Of a stretch of DNA of 5,420 nucleotides, positions 1 through 5,420 are shown piece by piece (the first letter of the stretch is position 1; every line of letters starts with the position of its first letter). Source of the DNA: Adhaeribacter sp. Its GTDB lineage: Bacteria > Bacteroidota > Bacteroidia > Cytophagales > Hymenobacteraceae. The position numbers and the translations under genes are program-made. The notes beneath the pieces are model-generated. The model made no database searches. It saw only the letters and a list, made by a program, of their open reading frames with translations, and was not told the origin of the DNA. The DNA lies in assembly GCA_028288395.1 (NCBI GenBank), contig JAQBNV010000159.1, positions 1 to 5,420 on the forward strand, read 5' to 3'.

Positions 1-27
1 TTTAGCGGATTTTCTTATTATTATTAA

Positions 28-101
28 GACTTACGCAAAGCCGCCCTTGCCGCGTCTTTTAATCGGCAAGTTGTTAGTCAAAAGACACAGCAACGGCTCT
101 T
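28..101. repeat. Compact block of overlapping inverted repeats; possible dispersed repeat, IS-end remnant or structured RNA
   Basis: Seen directly: CTTGCCG (46-52) pairs with CGGCAAG (64-70). GTCTTTT (54-60), inside that loop, pairs with AAAAGAC (80-86), so the two stems interlock like an H-type pseudoknot. AGCCG (39-43) pairs with CGGCT (94-98) outside both. GACT (28-31) is complementary to AGTC (76-79). The block is more GC-rich than the flanking AT-rich DNA. The plus strand is open from position 2 to a TAA at 134-136 (44 codons, no start inside the window before a late ATG), and the minus strand is open for 33 codons from a TAT at 134-132 (just after an in-frame TAA at 137-135) to a TAA at 34-32. 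Neither peptide matches a family I recognise. Inference: a dispersed intergenic repeat or transposon-end remnant, or an RNA structure. The left limit cannot be judged because the window starts there. Confidence 0.35.
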
Positions 102-154
102 TTACTTTTAGTGCTGTATATATGAGAAAATATTAATAATAAAAGATTACATAA

Positions 155-182
155 CTAAATTTACCTTTAGAATAAAATTTAG
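155..182 (-). terminator. Weak hairpin downstream of recQ
   Basis: CTAAATTT (155-162) and AAATTTAG (175-182) form an 8-bp inverted repeat with a 12-nt loop, starting 10 bp past the recQ stop. AAAAGAT (141-147) and ATCTTTT (195-201) could add an outer stem that includes the stop codon. The stem is almost all A/T, and no clean U-run follows in the recQ direction. Termination here is therefore only a positional guess. Confidence 0.25.
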
Positions 183-192
183 CTTTGTATTA

Positions 193-2028
193 TCATCTTT
201 TAATACTTTTAACTGTATAGCCTTGCTCTTCCTGACCGGTCACAAACTGAATGATTTCGTTTATAAAATCATGGCCGTAGTTTTCGTACTTCACTAAACC
301 AACACCCGTTATAGCCAGCATCGCTACCCGGTTAGTAGGTTTCTCAGCGGCCATTTCCTGTAAAGTACTATCCGAAAATATCACATAGGGTGGCACCTGG
401 TTTTCGTCGGCCAGCTTTTTTCGCAACACCCGCAGGCGATCAAACAATTCATCTTTAATCCGCTCCTTTTTAAGCTGTCTTACTTCTTTTATTTCATCCT
501 TTCCAGCTGACGGCTGGAATTTAACCAGGCTTACTTTTTGATCCGCAAACAAAACGGCACGACTCCGTTGGTTTAATTTCAGGGCATACCCTTCTTCGTA
601 GGCCATCTCCAGCCAGCCGGCATTTAAAAACTGATGGAGGTAACTTTGCCAATCAAGAGGCGATAAATCGCGGCCTGCGCCGTAGGTCTTGATTTTGTCG
701 TACCCTTTCTGCAAAACGGCTTGGTTGCGGGCGCCCCGCAGCACATCAATTAAGAGGCCCATATTTACTTTCTCCTCCAGGCGGGCTACCGCCGAAAATG
801 CTTTTTGCGCAAGTAAGGTACCATCAAAAGTAGCCGGTGGGTTGCGGCAGATGTCGCAATTGCCACAATCATTTACGTGGGTTTCCCCAAAATACTGAAG
901 TAATATTTTCCGCCGGCACATGGTGGCTTCGGCATACTGCTGCATACGTTCAAGTTTGGCCAACTGGAGGTTTACCTGGTCTGGCTTGCCTTCTTTTAGC
1001 ATGTCGCGGAGCCGCATCACATCCGAATAACTGTAAAACAATAAGGCCGCCGCCCGGGCACCATCGCGGCCACCCCGACCTATTTCCTGGTAATAACTTT
1101 CTATATTTTTCGGCAGGTTGTAATGAATAACCCACCGGACATTTGATTTATCGATGCCCATGCCAAAGGCAATGGTTGCGCAAATAATTTGTACGTTGTC
1201 TTTTAAAAAAGCGTCCTGGGCGCGCGATCGGGTTTGCGGCGGCAAGCCGGCATGGTAAGCGGCAGCTTTGTACCCTTCGCCGGTAAGTTTTTGCGCCAGT
1301 TGTTCGGTACTGTTGCGGCTAAGGCAATAAATTATGCCGGGCTGCCCCCGATGCGTTTCTAAAAAATTAGTAATAGATTTAAGCCGGTTTTTAGCCGGCA
1401 TTACTGTTAAACTTACGTTTGGCCGGTCAAAAGACGAAACAAAGACTTTCGCGGCCTCCAGCCCTAATTGTTTTAAAATATCTAATCGCGTAAGCCGGTC
1501 GGCGGTGGCGGTGAGGGCAATAATGGGTACAGATGGAAACTGGGCTTTTATGTAGCGCAACTGGGTATATTCGGGCCGGAAGTCGTGGCCCCAGGCCGAT
1601 ATGCAATGCGCCTCATCGATGGCAAATAAATTAACCGGTAATCGTTTTAAAAACGAGAAAAAACCCGGGGACAATAATTTTTCCGGTGATACATATAATA
1701 GTTTAATGGTACCGGCAAGGCATTTATTTTCCAGGTCATATTGCTCTTGCGGGCCTAACGAACTATTAAGATAGCCCGCCGAAATTCCGTTCGCCAGCAA
1801 AGCTTCTACCTGGTCTTTCATCAGCGCGATCAGGGGTGATACTACAAGACAAATACCCGGCAGCACCAGGGCCGGCACCTGGAAACATACCGACTTTCCG
1901 CCTCCGGTTGGCATGAGCACCAGGCAGTCCTGCTTCGCCATAACCGATTCGATAATGTCTTTTTGCATGGGCCGGAATGTATCGTAGCCATAATATTTTT
2001 TTAAAACCGACTGGGCTGTCTCACTCAT
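193..2028 (-). CDS. recQ: ATP-dependent DNA helicase RecQ
   Basis: A 3'-5' superfamily 2 DNA helicase of 611 residues, the usual bacterial RecQ length, acting in recombination repair and stalled-fork processing in the cytoplasm. Visible motifs: Walker A MPTGGGKS at 39-46; DEAH at 138-141 followed by the aromatic loop SAWGHDFRPEY (144-154); TATA motif at 173-176; second RecA-like domain with HAGL (259-262); motif V/VI region 284-323 ending QEIGRGGRDG, with arginine-finger candidates R318 and R321. The zinc site is Cys371, Cys388, Cys391 and Cys394. A winged-helix RQC region follows (about 400-505), then one HRDC-like domain (about 525-600), so the domain set is complete. Motif VI reads GRGGRDG where many RecQs have GRAGRDG. 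The Met at 2028 is preferred because the family's N-terminal YYGYDTFRPMQ motif begins 11 residues in and AGGAAA lies 7 nt upstream. The gene is divergent from the Cys-rich protein gene. Many Bacteroidota carry a second RecQ paralogue, which cannot be assessed here. Confidence 0.97.
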   Translation of the reverse strand: MSETAQSVLKKYYGYDTFRPMQKDIIESVMAKQDCLVLMPTGGGKSVCFQVPALVLPGICLVVSPLIALMKDQVEALLANGISAGYLNSSLGPQEQYDLENKCLAGTIKLLYVSPEKLLSPGFFSFLKRLPVNLFAIDEAHCISAWGHDFRPEYTQLRYIKAQFPSVPIIALTATADRLTRLDILKQLGLEAAKVFVSSFDRPNVSLTVMPAKNRLKSITNFLETHRGQPGIIYCLSRNSTEQLAQKLTGEGYKAAAYHAGLPPQTRSRAQDAFLKDNVQIICATIAFGMGIDKSNVRWVIHYNLPKNIESYYQEIGRGGRDGARAAALLFYSYSDVMRLRDMLKEGKPDQVNLQLAKLERMQQYAEATMCRRKILLQYFGETHVNDCGNCDICRNPPATFDGTLLAQKAFSAVARLEEKVNMGLLIDVLRGARNQAVLQKGYDKIKTYGAGRDLSPLDWQSYLHQFLNAGWLEMAYEEGYALKLNQRSRAVLFADQKVSLVKFQPSAGKDEIKEVRQLKKERIKDELFDRLRVLRKKLADENQVPPYVIFSDSTLQEMAAEKPTNRVAMLAITGVGLVKYENYGHDFINEIIQFVTGQEEQGYTVKSIKR

Positions 2029-2035
2029 CTCGTGC

Positions 2036-2041
2036 TTTCCT
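2036..2041 (-). promoter_or_regulatory. Shine-Dalgarno-like site of recQ
   Basis: The minus strand reads AGGAAA here, 7 nt before the recQ ATG. It is the only clear purine-rich ribosome-binding match in front of any gene in this window, and it supports the start at 2028. Bacteroidota often initiate without such a site, so its importance is uncertain. Confidence 0.4.
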
Positions 2042-2050
2042 GTTGATTTA

Positions 2051-2058
2051 CAAAATTA
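2051..2058 (-). promoter_or_regulatory. Putative -7 element of the recQ promoter
   Basis: The minus strand reads TAATTTTG, a full match to the Bacteroidota primary sigma -7 consensus TAnnTTTG. Transcription would start near 2045, giving a leader of roughly 17 nt that contains the AGGAAA site. No TTTG/TTG -33 partner is present at the expected distance (about 19-23 bp upstream), so this is a half-supported promoter. Confidence 0.35.
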
Positions 2059-2149
2059 CTTAATTTTAATGGTTATAGTCTTTGGACAGAGGCATAAAAA
2101 CCGATAAATAACATTAAGCAGTAATGAACGTATTTTTAAAGAACCAAAA

Positions 2150-2506
2150 TTGACTTTTATGAGATCCGAAAGAACCAATAACCTGGAACATGTTTTAATA
2201 AAATGTATCACGGCTTGCGAAACCTGCGCCAGCCTTTGTCTGCAGGAAGAACATGTAAAAATGATGGTGCGCTGCATTCAGCTAGACCACGATTGCGCCG
2301 ATATATGTGCCTTAACGGCCCGATTCGTAGCCCGTAATTCACCTCATGCGCCTCATGTAATGCGGGAATGTATAGAAATTTGCCAGGCTTGTCACGATGA
2401 ATGTGCCAAACACGATCACGACCATTGTCAGAAATGCGCCGAAGCTTGCCTGGAGTGTGCCGATGCTTGCCGCGAATGGCTGAGCAGCAAGAATATTGCA
2501 CTTTAA
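2150..2506 (+). CDS. Four-helix bundle copper-binding protein (DUF326 / Csp-like copper storage)
   Basis: A 118-residue protein with 16 cysteines (19, 23, 26, 30, 42, 49, 53, 74, 78, 81, 85, 93, 96, 100, 103, 107) and nine histidines, including an HDHDH cluster at 88-92. The CxxxCxxC spacings put the Cys on one face of each of four predicted helices (about 11-30, 34-60, 67-87, 90-112). This is the layout of DUF326 proteins and Csp copper-storage proteins, which fill the core of a four-helix bundle with Cu(I)-thiolate sites. There is no signal peptide or TAT motif, so it resembles cytosolic Csp3 rather than exported Csp1. Copper storage or buffering is known for characterised relatives and is inferred here. 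A second Met at 2159 is possible; 2150 is chosen because CCAAAATG gives an A-rich context typical of Bacteroidota. It is monocistronic, ending at a strong terminator. No copper exporter or regulator gene is adjacent. Confidence 0.88.
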   Translation: MTFMRSERTNNLEHVLIKCITACETCASLCLQEEHVKMMVRCIQLDHDCADICALTARFVARNSPHAPHVMRECIEICQACHDECAKHDHDHCQKCAEACLECADACREWLSSKNIAL

Positions 2507-2526
2507 TTTTCAGAATACTTAAAGCA

Positions 2527-2563
2527 TAAAAGCAAGCCTGGCATAACGCCAGGCTTGCTTTTA
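2527..2563. terminator. Bidirectional intrinsic terminator
   Basis: A perfect 16-bp inverted repeat: left arm 2527-2542, five-base loop ATAAC (2543-2547), right arm 2548-2563. The arms have a GC-rich core (GCAAGCCTGGC) and end in A4/T4, so either transcript ends in a U-tract inside or next to the stem. It sits 20 bp past the stop of the copper-protein gene and 16 bp past the stop of the convergent membrane-protein gene, exactly where a shared terminator is expected. Confidence 0.9.
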
Positions 2564-2579
2564 CTTTCTGGTAAGCTTT

Positions 2580-2915
2580 TTAGCCCATAATCATATCAAC
2601 CAGAGCCGTTATAATAGATAGTATCAAACTAAATATCAGCGCCCAGATAAACCCATCCACCGAAAAGCCTGCTAGTAAATAATCGGCCAGCAAAATAATA
2701 AGGGCATTAATAACCAATAAAAATAAGCCCAATGTAACAATTGTAATCGGAATGGTAAGCAATACCAGAATAGGCCGTACAATTGCATTTAATACTGCTA
2801 ATACCAGTGCCAGCCAAATCGCACTCATGGCGCCGTCGATACTTACGCCGGGTAAAATATGAGCAGTAACGGCTGCTGCTATAGCGGTAAAAATCAGTTT
2901 AATAATAAAGGACAT
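2580..2915 (-). CDS. Small four-helix membrane protein, phage holin family 4_2 type (PF04020-like)
   Basis: A 111-residue very hydrophobic protein with four likely membrane segments, about residues 3-22, 30-46, 50-77 (long, perhaps with a kink at P56) and 88-108. The LNAIVRPIL segment (42-50) followed by IPITIVTLGLF (55-65) is the recognisable signature of the DUF/PF04020 family, as is the short loop ILPGVSIDG (20-28), which echoes the later GFSVDGF (83-89) and suggests an internal two-fold repeat. The family carries 'phage holin' in its name, but members are widespread single chromosomal genes of unknown role, and no phage genes are present here. The start is the first Met, with no Shine-Dalgarno site. 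The gene lies 67 bp downstream of the ureohydrolase on the same strand, so co-transcription is possible but there is no functional link. It ends at the bidirectional terminator. Confidence 0.88.
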   Translation of the reverse strand: MSFIIKLIFTAIAAAVTAHILPGVSIDGAMSAIWLALVLAVLNAIVRPILVLLTIPITIVTLGLFLLVINALIILLADYLLAGFSVDGFIWALIFSLILSIITALVDMIMG

Positions 2916-2982
2916 AGTTTTATGTATTAAATATACGTTAATATAGGCTTAACTGTGCTTTACCTAATTACGGTTAAAATAA

Positions 2983-4092
2983 TCATTTTTCGCCGGCGCT
3001 AAAGCCGGCCGCGGTAAGTTTGTTTTGCGAAACGGCCATCCAATTACATAATTTGTAAATTAACCGGGCTCCAACGTTGCCGTTCCACTGGTCCTGGCCT
3101 GGCGCTACTTCGCATACGTCGAAGCCAATAATTTTGCAACCACTGCGTACCAAGGCCTTAATCAGGTAAATTGCTTCTTCAAACTCCAGGCCGCCCGCTA
3201 CCGGGGTACCAGTCGCCGGACATAATTTCGGATCAAGTCCGTCTATATCGAAACTAATATAAACTTTTGGCGGAAGCTGGGCAATAATTTTCCGGCATTG
3301 TTTTTTCCAGGTATCGCCTTCGTAAGTATTTTCTTTCAGCATGGCATCGTAAAAGGTAATAATGCGGCCGTTTGAAGAATGAATCAGTTCGGCTTCCGAT
3401 TCTGCAATGTCCCGGATGCCTACTTGCACCAATTTTTTAACCTGTTTAAGTTTCAGGGCATTGTACATAATTGAAGCATGCGAATATTCAAACCCTTCGT
3501 AAGCATTCCGGAGATCTGCGTGGGCGTCAATCTGTAATATCCCGAACTCCTCGTGCTCTTCGGCCAGGGCGTGGAGCAAACCTAACGGCGTGCTGTGGTC
3601 GCCGCCAATTACGCCCACCATTTTACCGTTTTTTAAATATTGTAAAGCTTTCTCTTTCAGCCAAAGTAATAATTCCTGACTCTGCTCATTTACCGATTGG
3701 GTTAATTCGGCGGCGGTTTCCTCCGAAATCTGGTGACCGCCCCCTTCGAGCCATTTAATATAAGTTTGGGTTCTTTGCCGGCTGGTGGTACTGGTGGTTA
3801 ACCAATCTGTTGAGATTTCTTCCATGGCTATTCCTAACTGCCAGGCCTTTTCTATACTGGGGTCATACAAATCTAACTGGTATGATGCTTCTTTAATAGC
3901 TTCCGGACCATGGGCCGTACCAGAATTATACGATACGGTCACTTCCCAGGGCACGGGAATCAGCACTACTTCGGCTTCGTCGGTGGTAAAAGGAAGACCA
4001 AATATGCCGCCTGAAACATCACCTACATCACTCGGATCGAATTGTTCTATCTTTTGCTGTTTTGCCGTTTCAAAGTCTGAATTTTCTTGCAT
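2983..4092 (-). CDS. Ureohydrolase (arginase/agmatinase/formimidoylglutamase family)
   Basis: A 369-residue binuclear manganese hydrolase that should cleave a guanidino or formimidoyl group from its substrate. Metal ligands are all visible: H166 in GGDHST (163-168), D189/H191/D193 in DAHAD, and D282/D284 in SFDIDGLDP (280-288). The conserved GTPVAGGL (295-302) and the acidic E328 in DVCEVAP (325-331) are also present, as is a histidine in YSHAS (H205) at the substrate-side position. It is longer than E. coli agmatinase (about 306 residues), owing to an N-terminal extension (about 1-40) and an insertion near 93-150, features I associate with the Bacteroidota subgroup labelled agmatinase or formimidoylglutamase. 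Substrate is unresolved between agmatine (speB, polyamine route), formimidoylglutamate (hutG) and others, because no arginine decarboxylase or hut gene is adjacent. The start is the first Met; the preceding bases lack a Shine-Dalgarno site. A long spacer separates it from cheC, so it likely has its own promoter. Confidence 0.93.
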   Translation of the reverse strand: MQENSDFETAKQQKIEQFDPSDVGDVSGGIFGLPFTTDEAEVVLIPVPWEVTVSYNSGTAHGPEAIKEASYQLDLYDPSIEKAWQLGIAMEEISTDWLTTSTTSRQRTQTYIKWLEGGGHQISEETAAELTQSVNEQSQELLLWLKEKALQYLKNGKMVGVIGGDHSTPLGLLHALAEEHEEFGILQIDAHADLRNAYEGFEYSHASIMYNALKLKQVKKLVQVGIRDIAESEAELIHSSNGRIITFYDAMLKENTYEGDTWKKQCRKIIAQLPPKVYISFDIDGLDPKLCPATGTPVAGGLEFEEAIYLIKALVRSGCKIIGFDVCEVAPGQDQWNGNVGARLIYKLCNWMAVSQNKLTAAGFSAGEK

Positions 4093-4633
4093 AAGGTGTA
4101 GGAATGGTAAGTGAACCTTTTAAATAAGTGAGCAATATATTTAAAGAAACCGAACTAGTTTTAGAATTAAAAAGTCCAGCGGTTTTAAAAGATATTTTTA
4201 ATAAAATAAAACAGTAGTGCTGCTATTATTTACTCCATTTTGGAGGGGGAGGTTTTTTTAGGTAAAAAGCGTTGATTACCTTTTCTTTAATGAATATAAT
4301 TATCTATAAATAAGCCGGTGCTGACTACCAGGATGCAGCTTTATCGACCCTCCCCTGGGTAATGAAAATAATTTTTTTAAATCAATATTTTACCTATAGG
4401 CAGGCAACTTCCAGAAAATTAATTTAAGCTTATTAAATATTTTGCTGTAAAACTTTCCAGCTTCAAAGCCAGTGCAGACAGGTAAGTAGGTTGGTTAGTT
4501 TTTATTATTAAATACCTGTTTCCGGCACATAATTATTCCTGGTGCGTGTCTTCAGGGCCAAAATGGGTTACTTTTATTCTATCTGGCTAAGCAATCGTTG
4601 TAGAATTTTGGCAATATTACAGCGAAACGGCTT
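4093..4633. other. 541-bp gene-free region between cheC and the ureohydrolase gene
   Basis: No frame of useful length exists on either strand. It should hold the 3' end of the che transcript and the promoter of the ureohydrolase, but I found no CAAAnnTA (minus-strand -7 consensus) near 4093-4300, so no promoter is called. Visible structure: a G-rich tract 4242-4252 preceded by CTCC (4233-4236) and followed by T7 (4253-4259); GGTAA/TTACC at 4261-4265 and 4276-4280; TACCAGG (4326-4332) against CCTGGGTA (4354-4361); and a bulged hairpin at 4557-4612. Short helix-like reading fragments without starts occur on the minus strand (for example 4423-4500), which may be decayed coding sequence or chance. 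Confidence 0.6.
4557..4612 (-). other. Bulged inverted repeat downstream of cheC
   Basis: GCCAAA (4557-4562) pairs with TTTGGC (4607-4612), and immediately inside on the right arm TAGAAT (4601-4606) pairs with ATTCTA (4576-4581), leaving a 13-nt one-sided bulge and a 19-nt loop. It lies 22 bp past the cheC stop. No U-run follows on the minus strand, so it is not a standard intrinsic terminator; it could be a 3'-end stabilising structure or chance. Confidence 0.25.
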
Positions 4634-5266
4634 CTAATTATTAAGTTCATAAAAGTTGTAAGAACGGATTATTTCCAGAATTTTTTCGAAGGTGCCCGTA
4701 TCAAAGAAGAGAAATAAAGGGAGTTCGATCATCTCTTCGAAATTGGTAAAATGCGTTACTACCGTAAATATAATTGGTTGGAAAAACGGATTACTGTCGA
4801 AAATATGATTTAGTGATTCTGCTATACTTCCTTTCTCCGGGTGAACTGGCGGCGAGCCATAAATATTGGCTTTTAAAATATTCGCTAGTTGGGTAACAAA
4901 CGCGCCGGTTATAATATTGCTAATTTCCAGCAACAACGATTCCTGCATATCGTTTATTACTGCCGGAAAAGGCGGTTTCAGATTTAAACAAACTTCGGAT
5001 AGCTTCTGGATTTGGGAACCGGAGAAAATCATTAAGGTTGTGCCATTTAAATCACCTTTAATATCGGATTGAATAATCTGGTGATTGAGGGCATATTCTT
5101 CTAAATTAGCTATTACCTCTCTGGCACTGATAAGTTCCATGTTGGGCACCTTCAGTAAAACCCGATCGCGGGAAATGGAGGCGAAAGAATCAGCAGCCCG
5201 GGCCAAACCTATATTCAGGATTTCCTTTATTATATCTTTCTCTAGTTCACTTACGCTAAGTTCCAT
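4634..5266 (-). CDS. cheC: CheC-type CheY-P phosphatase
   Basis: A 210-residue cytoplasmic phosphatase that would hydrolyse phospho-CheY in a chemosensory pathway; the length matches classical CheC (about 205-210). Both CheC active-site signatures, [D/S]-x3-E-x2-N-x22-P, are intact: D11-E15-N18-P41 and S110-E114-N117-P140. The pseudo-two-fold CheC/CheX/FliY fold is evident, with a GDLNGTTLMIF strand (71-81) after the first signature and hydrophobic strands at 165-173 and 181-189. Keeping both sites separates it from CheX and from one-site CheC classes. The start is the first Met, 41 bp after the stop of the upstream CheA-like gene, so the two form an operon. No Shine-Dalgarno site is seen. 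The stop is an amber TAG (4634-4636) followed in frame by 19 further helix-like codons to TAA at 4574-4576. No cheD or cheY is visible downstream. Confidence 0.9.
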   Translation of the reverse strand: MELSVSELEKDIIKEILNIGLARAADSFASISRDRVLLKVPNMELISAREVIANLEEYALNHQIIQSDIKGDLNGTTLMIFSGSQIQKLSEVCLNLKPPFPAVINDMQESLLLEISNIITGAFVTQLANILKANIYGSPPVHPEKGSIAESLNHIFDSNPFFQPIIFTVVTHFTNFEEMIELPLFLFFDTGTFEKILEIIRSYNFYELNN

Positions 5267-5307
5267 GTATAACTTTTTAATATAAGTAACTTGCCTATTA
5301 CCTTAAT

Positions 5308-5420
5308 TTATTTTTTTATTAAAAAATAACGCGTCAGCGCCGGCACATCTAACACCAGACAAACCTTTCCGGATCCTAAAAGAGTAACTCCGCCGTATAT
5401 TTCAATGGCGTCTACCGGTT
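5308..5420 (-). CDS. CheA-like chemotaxis histidine kinase, C-terminal end (partial)
   Basis: Only the last 36 codons lie in the window; the gene continues beyond position 5420. The frame reads through to TAA at 5308-5310. The segment GGVTLLGSGKVCLVLDVPAL matches the final strands of the CheW-like regulatory domain at the end of CheA, where GATILGDGxVALILDVxxL is typical; that domain couples the kinase to CheW and receptors. A stand-alone CheW or CheV cannot be excluded from this fragment, but the GxTLLGxGKVxLVLDV wording favours CheA. The immediate downstream cheC on the same strand, 41 bp away, supports a chemosensory operon. In the family, CheA transfers phosphate to CheY; none of the kinase motifs are in view here. 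Confidence 0.75.
   Translation of the reverse strand, partial: PVDAIEIYGGVTLLGSGKVCLVLDVPALTRYFLIKK

Noticed and set aside
689..1555. Several short frames on both strands within recQ
   Set aside because: All lie inside the recQ coding region, whose motifs are intact throughout; none shows its own motif.
2081..2116. Possible plus-strand promoter for the copper protein (TTTG at 2081-2084, TAACATTA at 2109-2116)
   Set aside because: The -7 element matches only four of six consensus bases and the 24-bp spacing is longer than usual, so it is not separable from chance in AT-rich DNA.
2056..2277. Minus-strand frame across the recQ/copper-protein spacer
   Set aside because: It overlaps the start of the copper-protein gene and the recQ promoter candidate, and its N-terminal part is only antisense to the Cys codons.
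2208..2501. Open frame on the minus strand opposite the copper-protein gene (97 codons)
   Set aside because: It is fully antisense to a well-supported Cys-rich gene. The opposite strand of regularly spaced TGC/TGT codons easily stays open, and the peptide shows no domain.
2580..2915. Prophage remnant suggested by the 'phage holin' family name
   Set aside because: No lysin, tail, integrase or other phage gene is nearby. This family is common as a lone chromosomal membrane protein.
2928..2935. TATATTTA on the minus strand before the small membrane protein, close to the -7 consensus
   Set aside because: It lacks the final G and has no -33 partner; such matches are common in AT-rich spacers.
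3471..4114. Two plus-strand open frames opposite the ureohydrolase gene
   Set aside because: They are antisense to conserved motifs of the enzyme, with compositions typical of shadow frames and no recognisable family.
4242..4259. G-rich tract followed by T7 as an intrinsic terminator
   Set aside because: The only stem is CTCC/GGAG, and no plus-strand gene lies upstream to be terminated.
4425..4432. Palindrome TAAGCTTA in the spacer
   Set aside because: It is only 8 bp and does not extend outward; expected by chance in AT-rich sequence.

Overview
The window looks like chromosomal DNA of a Bacteroidota bacterium, probably a Cytophagales or Hymenobacteraceae-type organism. This rests on protein style (the FGLPFT...IPVPWEVT...SGTA type of ureohydrolase), AT-rich spacers, mostly A/T-rich start contexts without Shine-Dalgarno sequences, and a perfect match to the Bacteroidota -7 element (TAnnTTTG) upstream of recQ. 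The genus is an inference from memory of similar proteins, not a search result. No tRNA, rRNA, CRISPR array or transposase gene was seen.

Layout, left to right. Positions 1-192 hold no convincing gene but contain a compact block of overlapping inverted repeats (about 28-101) and a weak hairpin after recQ. A complete RecQ helicase gene lies on the minus strand (193-2028). A 121-bp divergent spacer separates it from the only plus-strand gene, a 118-residue, 16-cysteine four-helix copper-binding protein (2150-2506). A perfect 16-bp hairpin at 2527-2563 serves as a bidirectional terminator between that gene and a convergent small four-helix membrane protein of the 'phage holin 4_2' family (2580-2915, minus). 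Upstream of it on the same strand is an arginase/agmatinase-type manganese ureohydrolase (2983-4092). A 541-bp gene-free stretch (4093-4633) follows, with several weak inverted repeats. The right end is a chemotaxis operon read leftwards: the last 36 codons of a CheA-like histidine kinase (stop at 5308-5310), then 41 bp, then a full CheC-type CheY-P phosphatase (4634-5266).

The genes do not form one pathway. recQ is DNA repair, the Cys-rich protein is metal homeostasis, the ureohydrolase is guanidino-compound (arginine, agmatine or histidine-route) catabolism, and CheA/CheC is signal transduction, where CheA phosphorylates CheY and CheC removes the phosphate. I did not find a clear new multi-gene system. 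The items most worth checking are the structured, possibly repetitive block at the left edge, the dual-site CheC beside CheA without a visible CheD, an in-frame amber codon at the end of cheC followed by a helix-like 19-codon extension, and the cytosolic copper-storage candidate.
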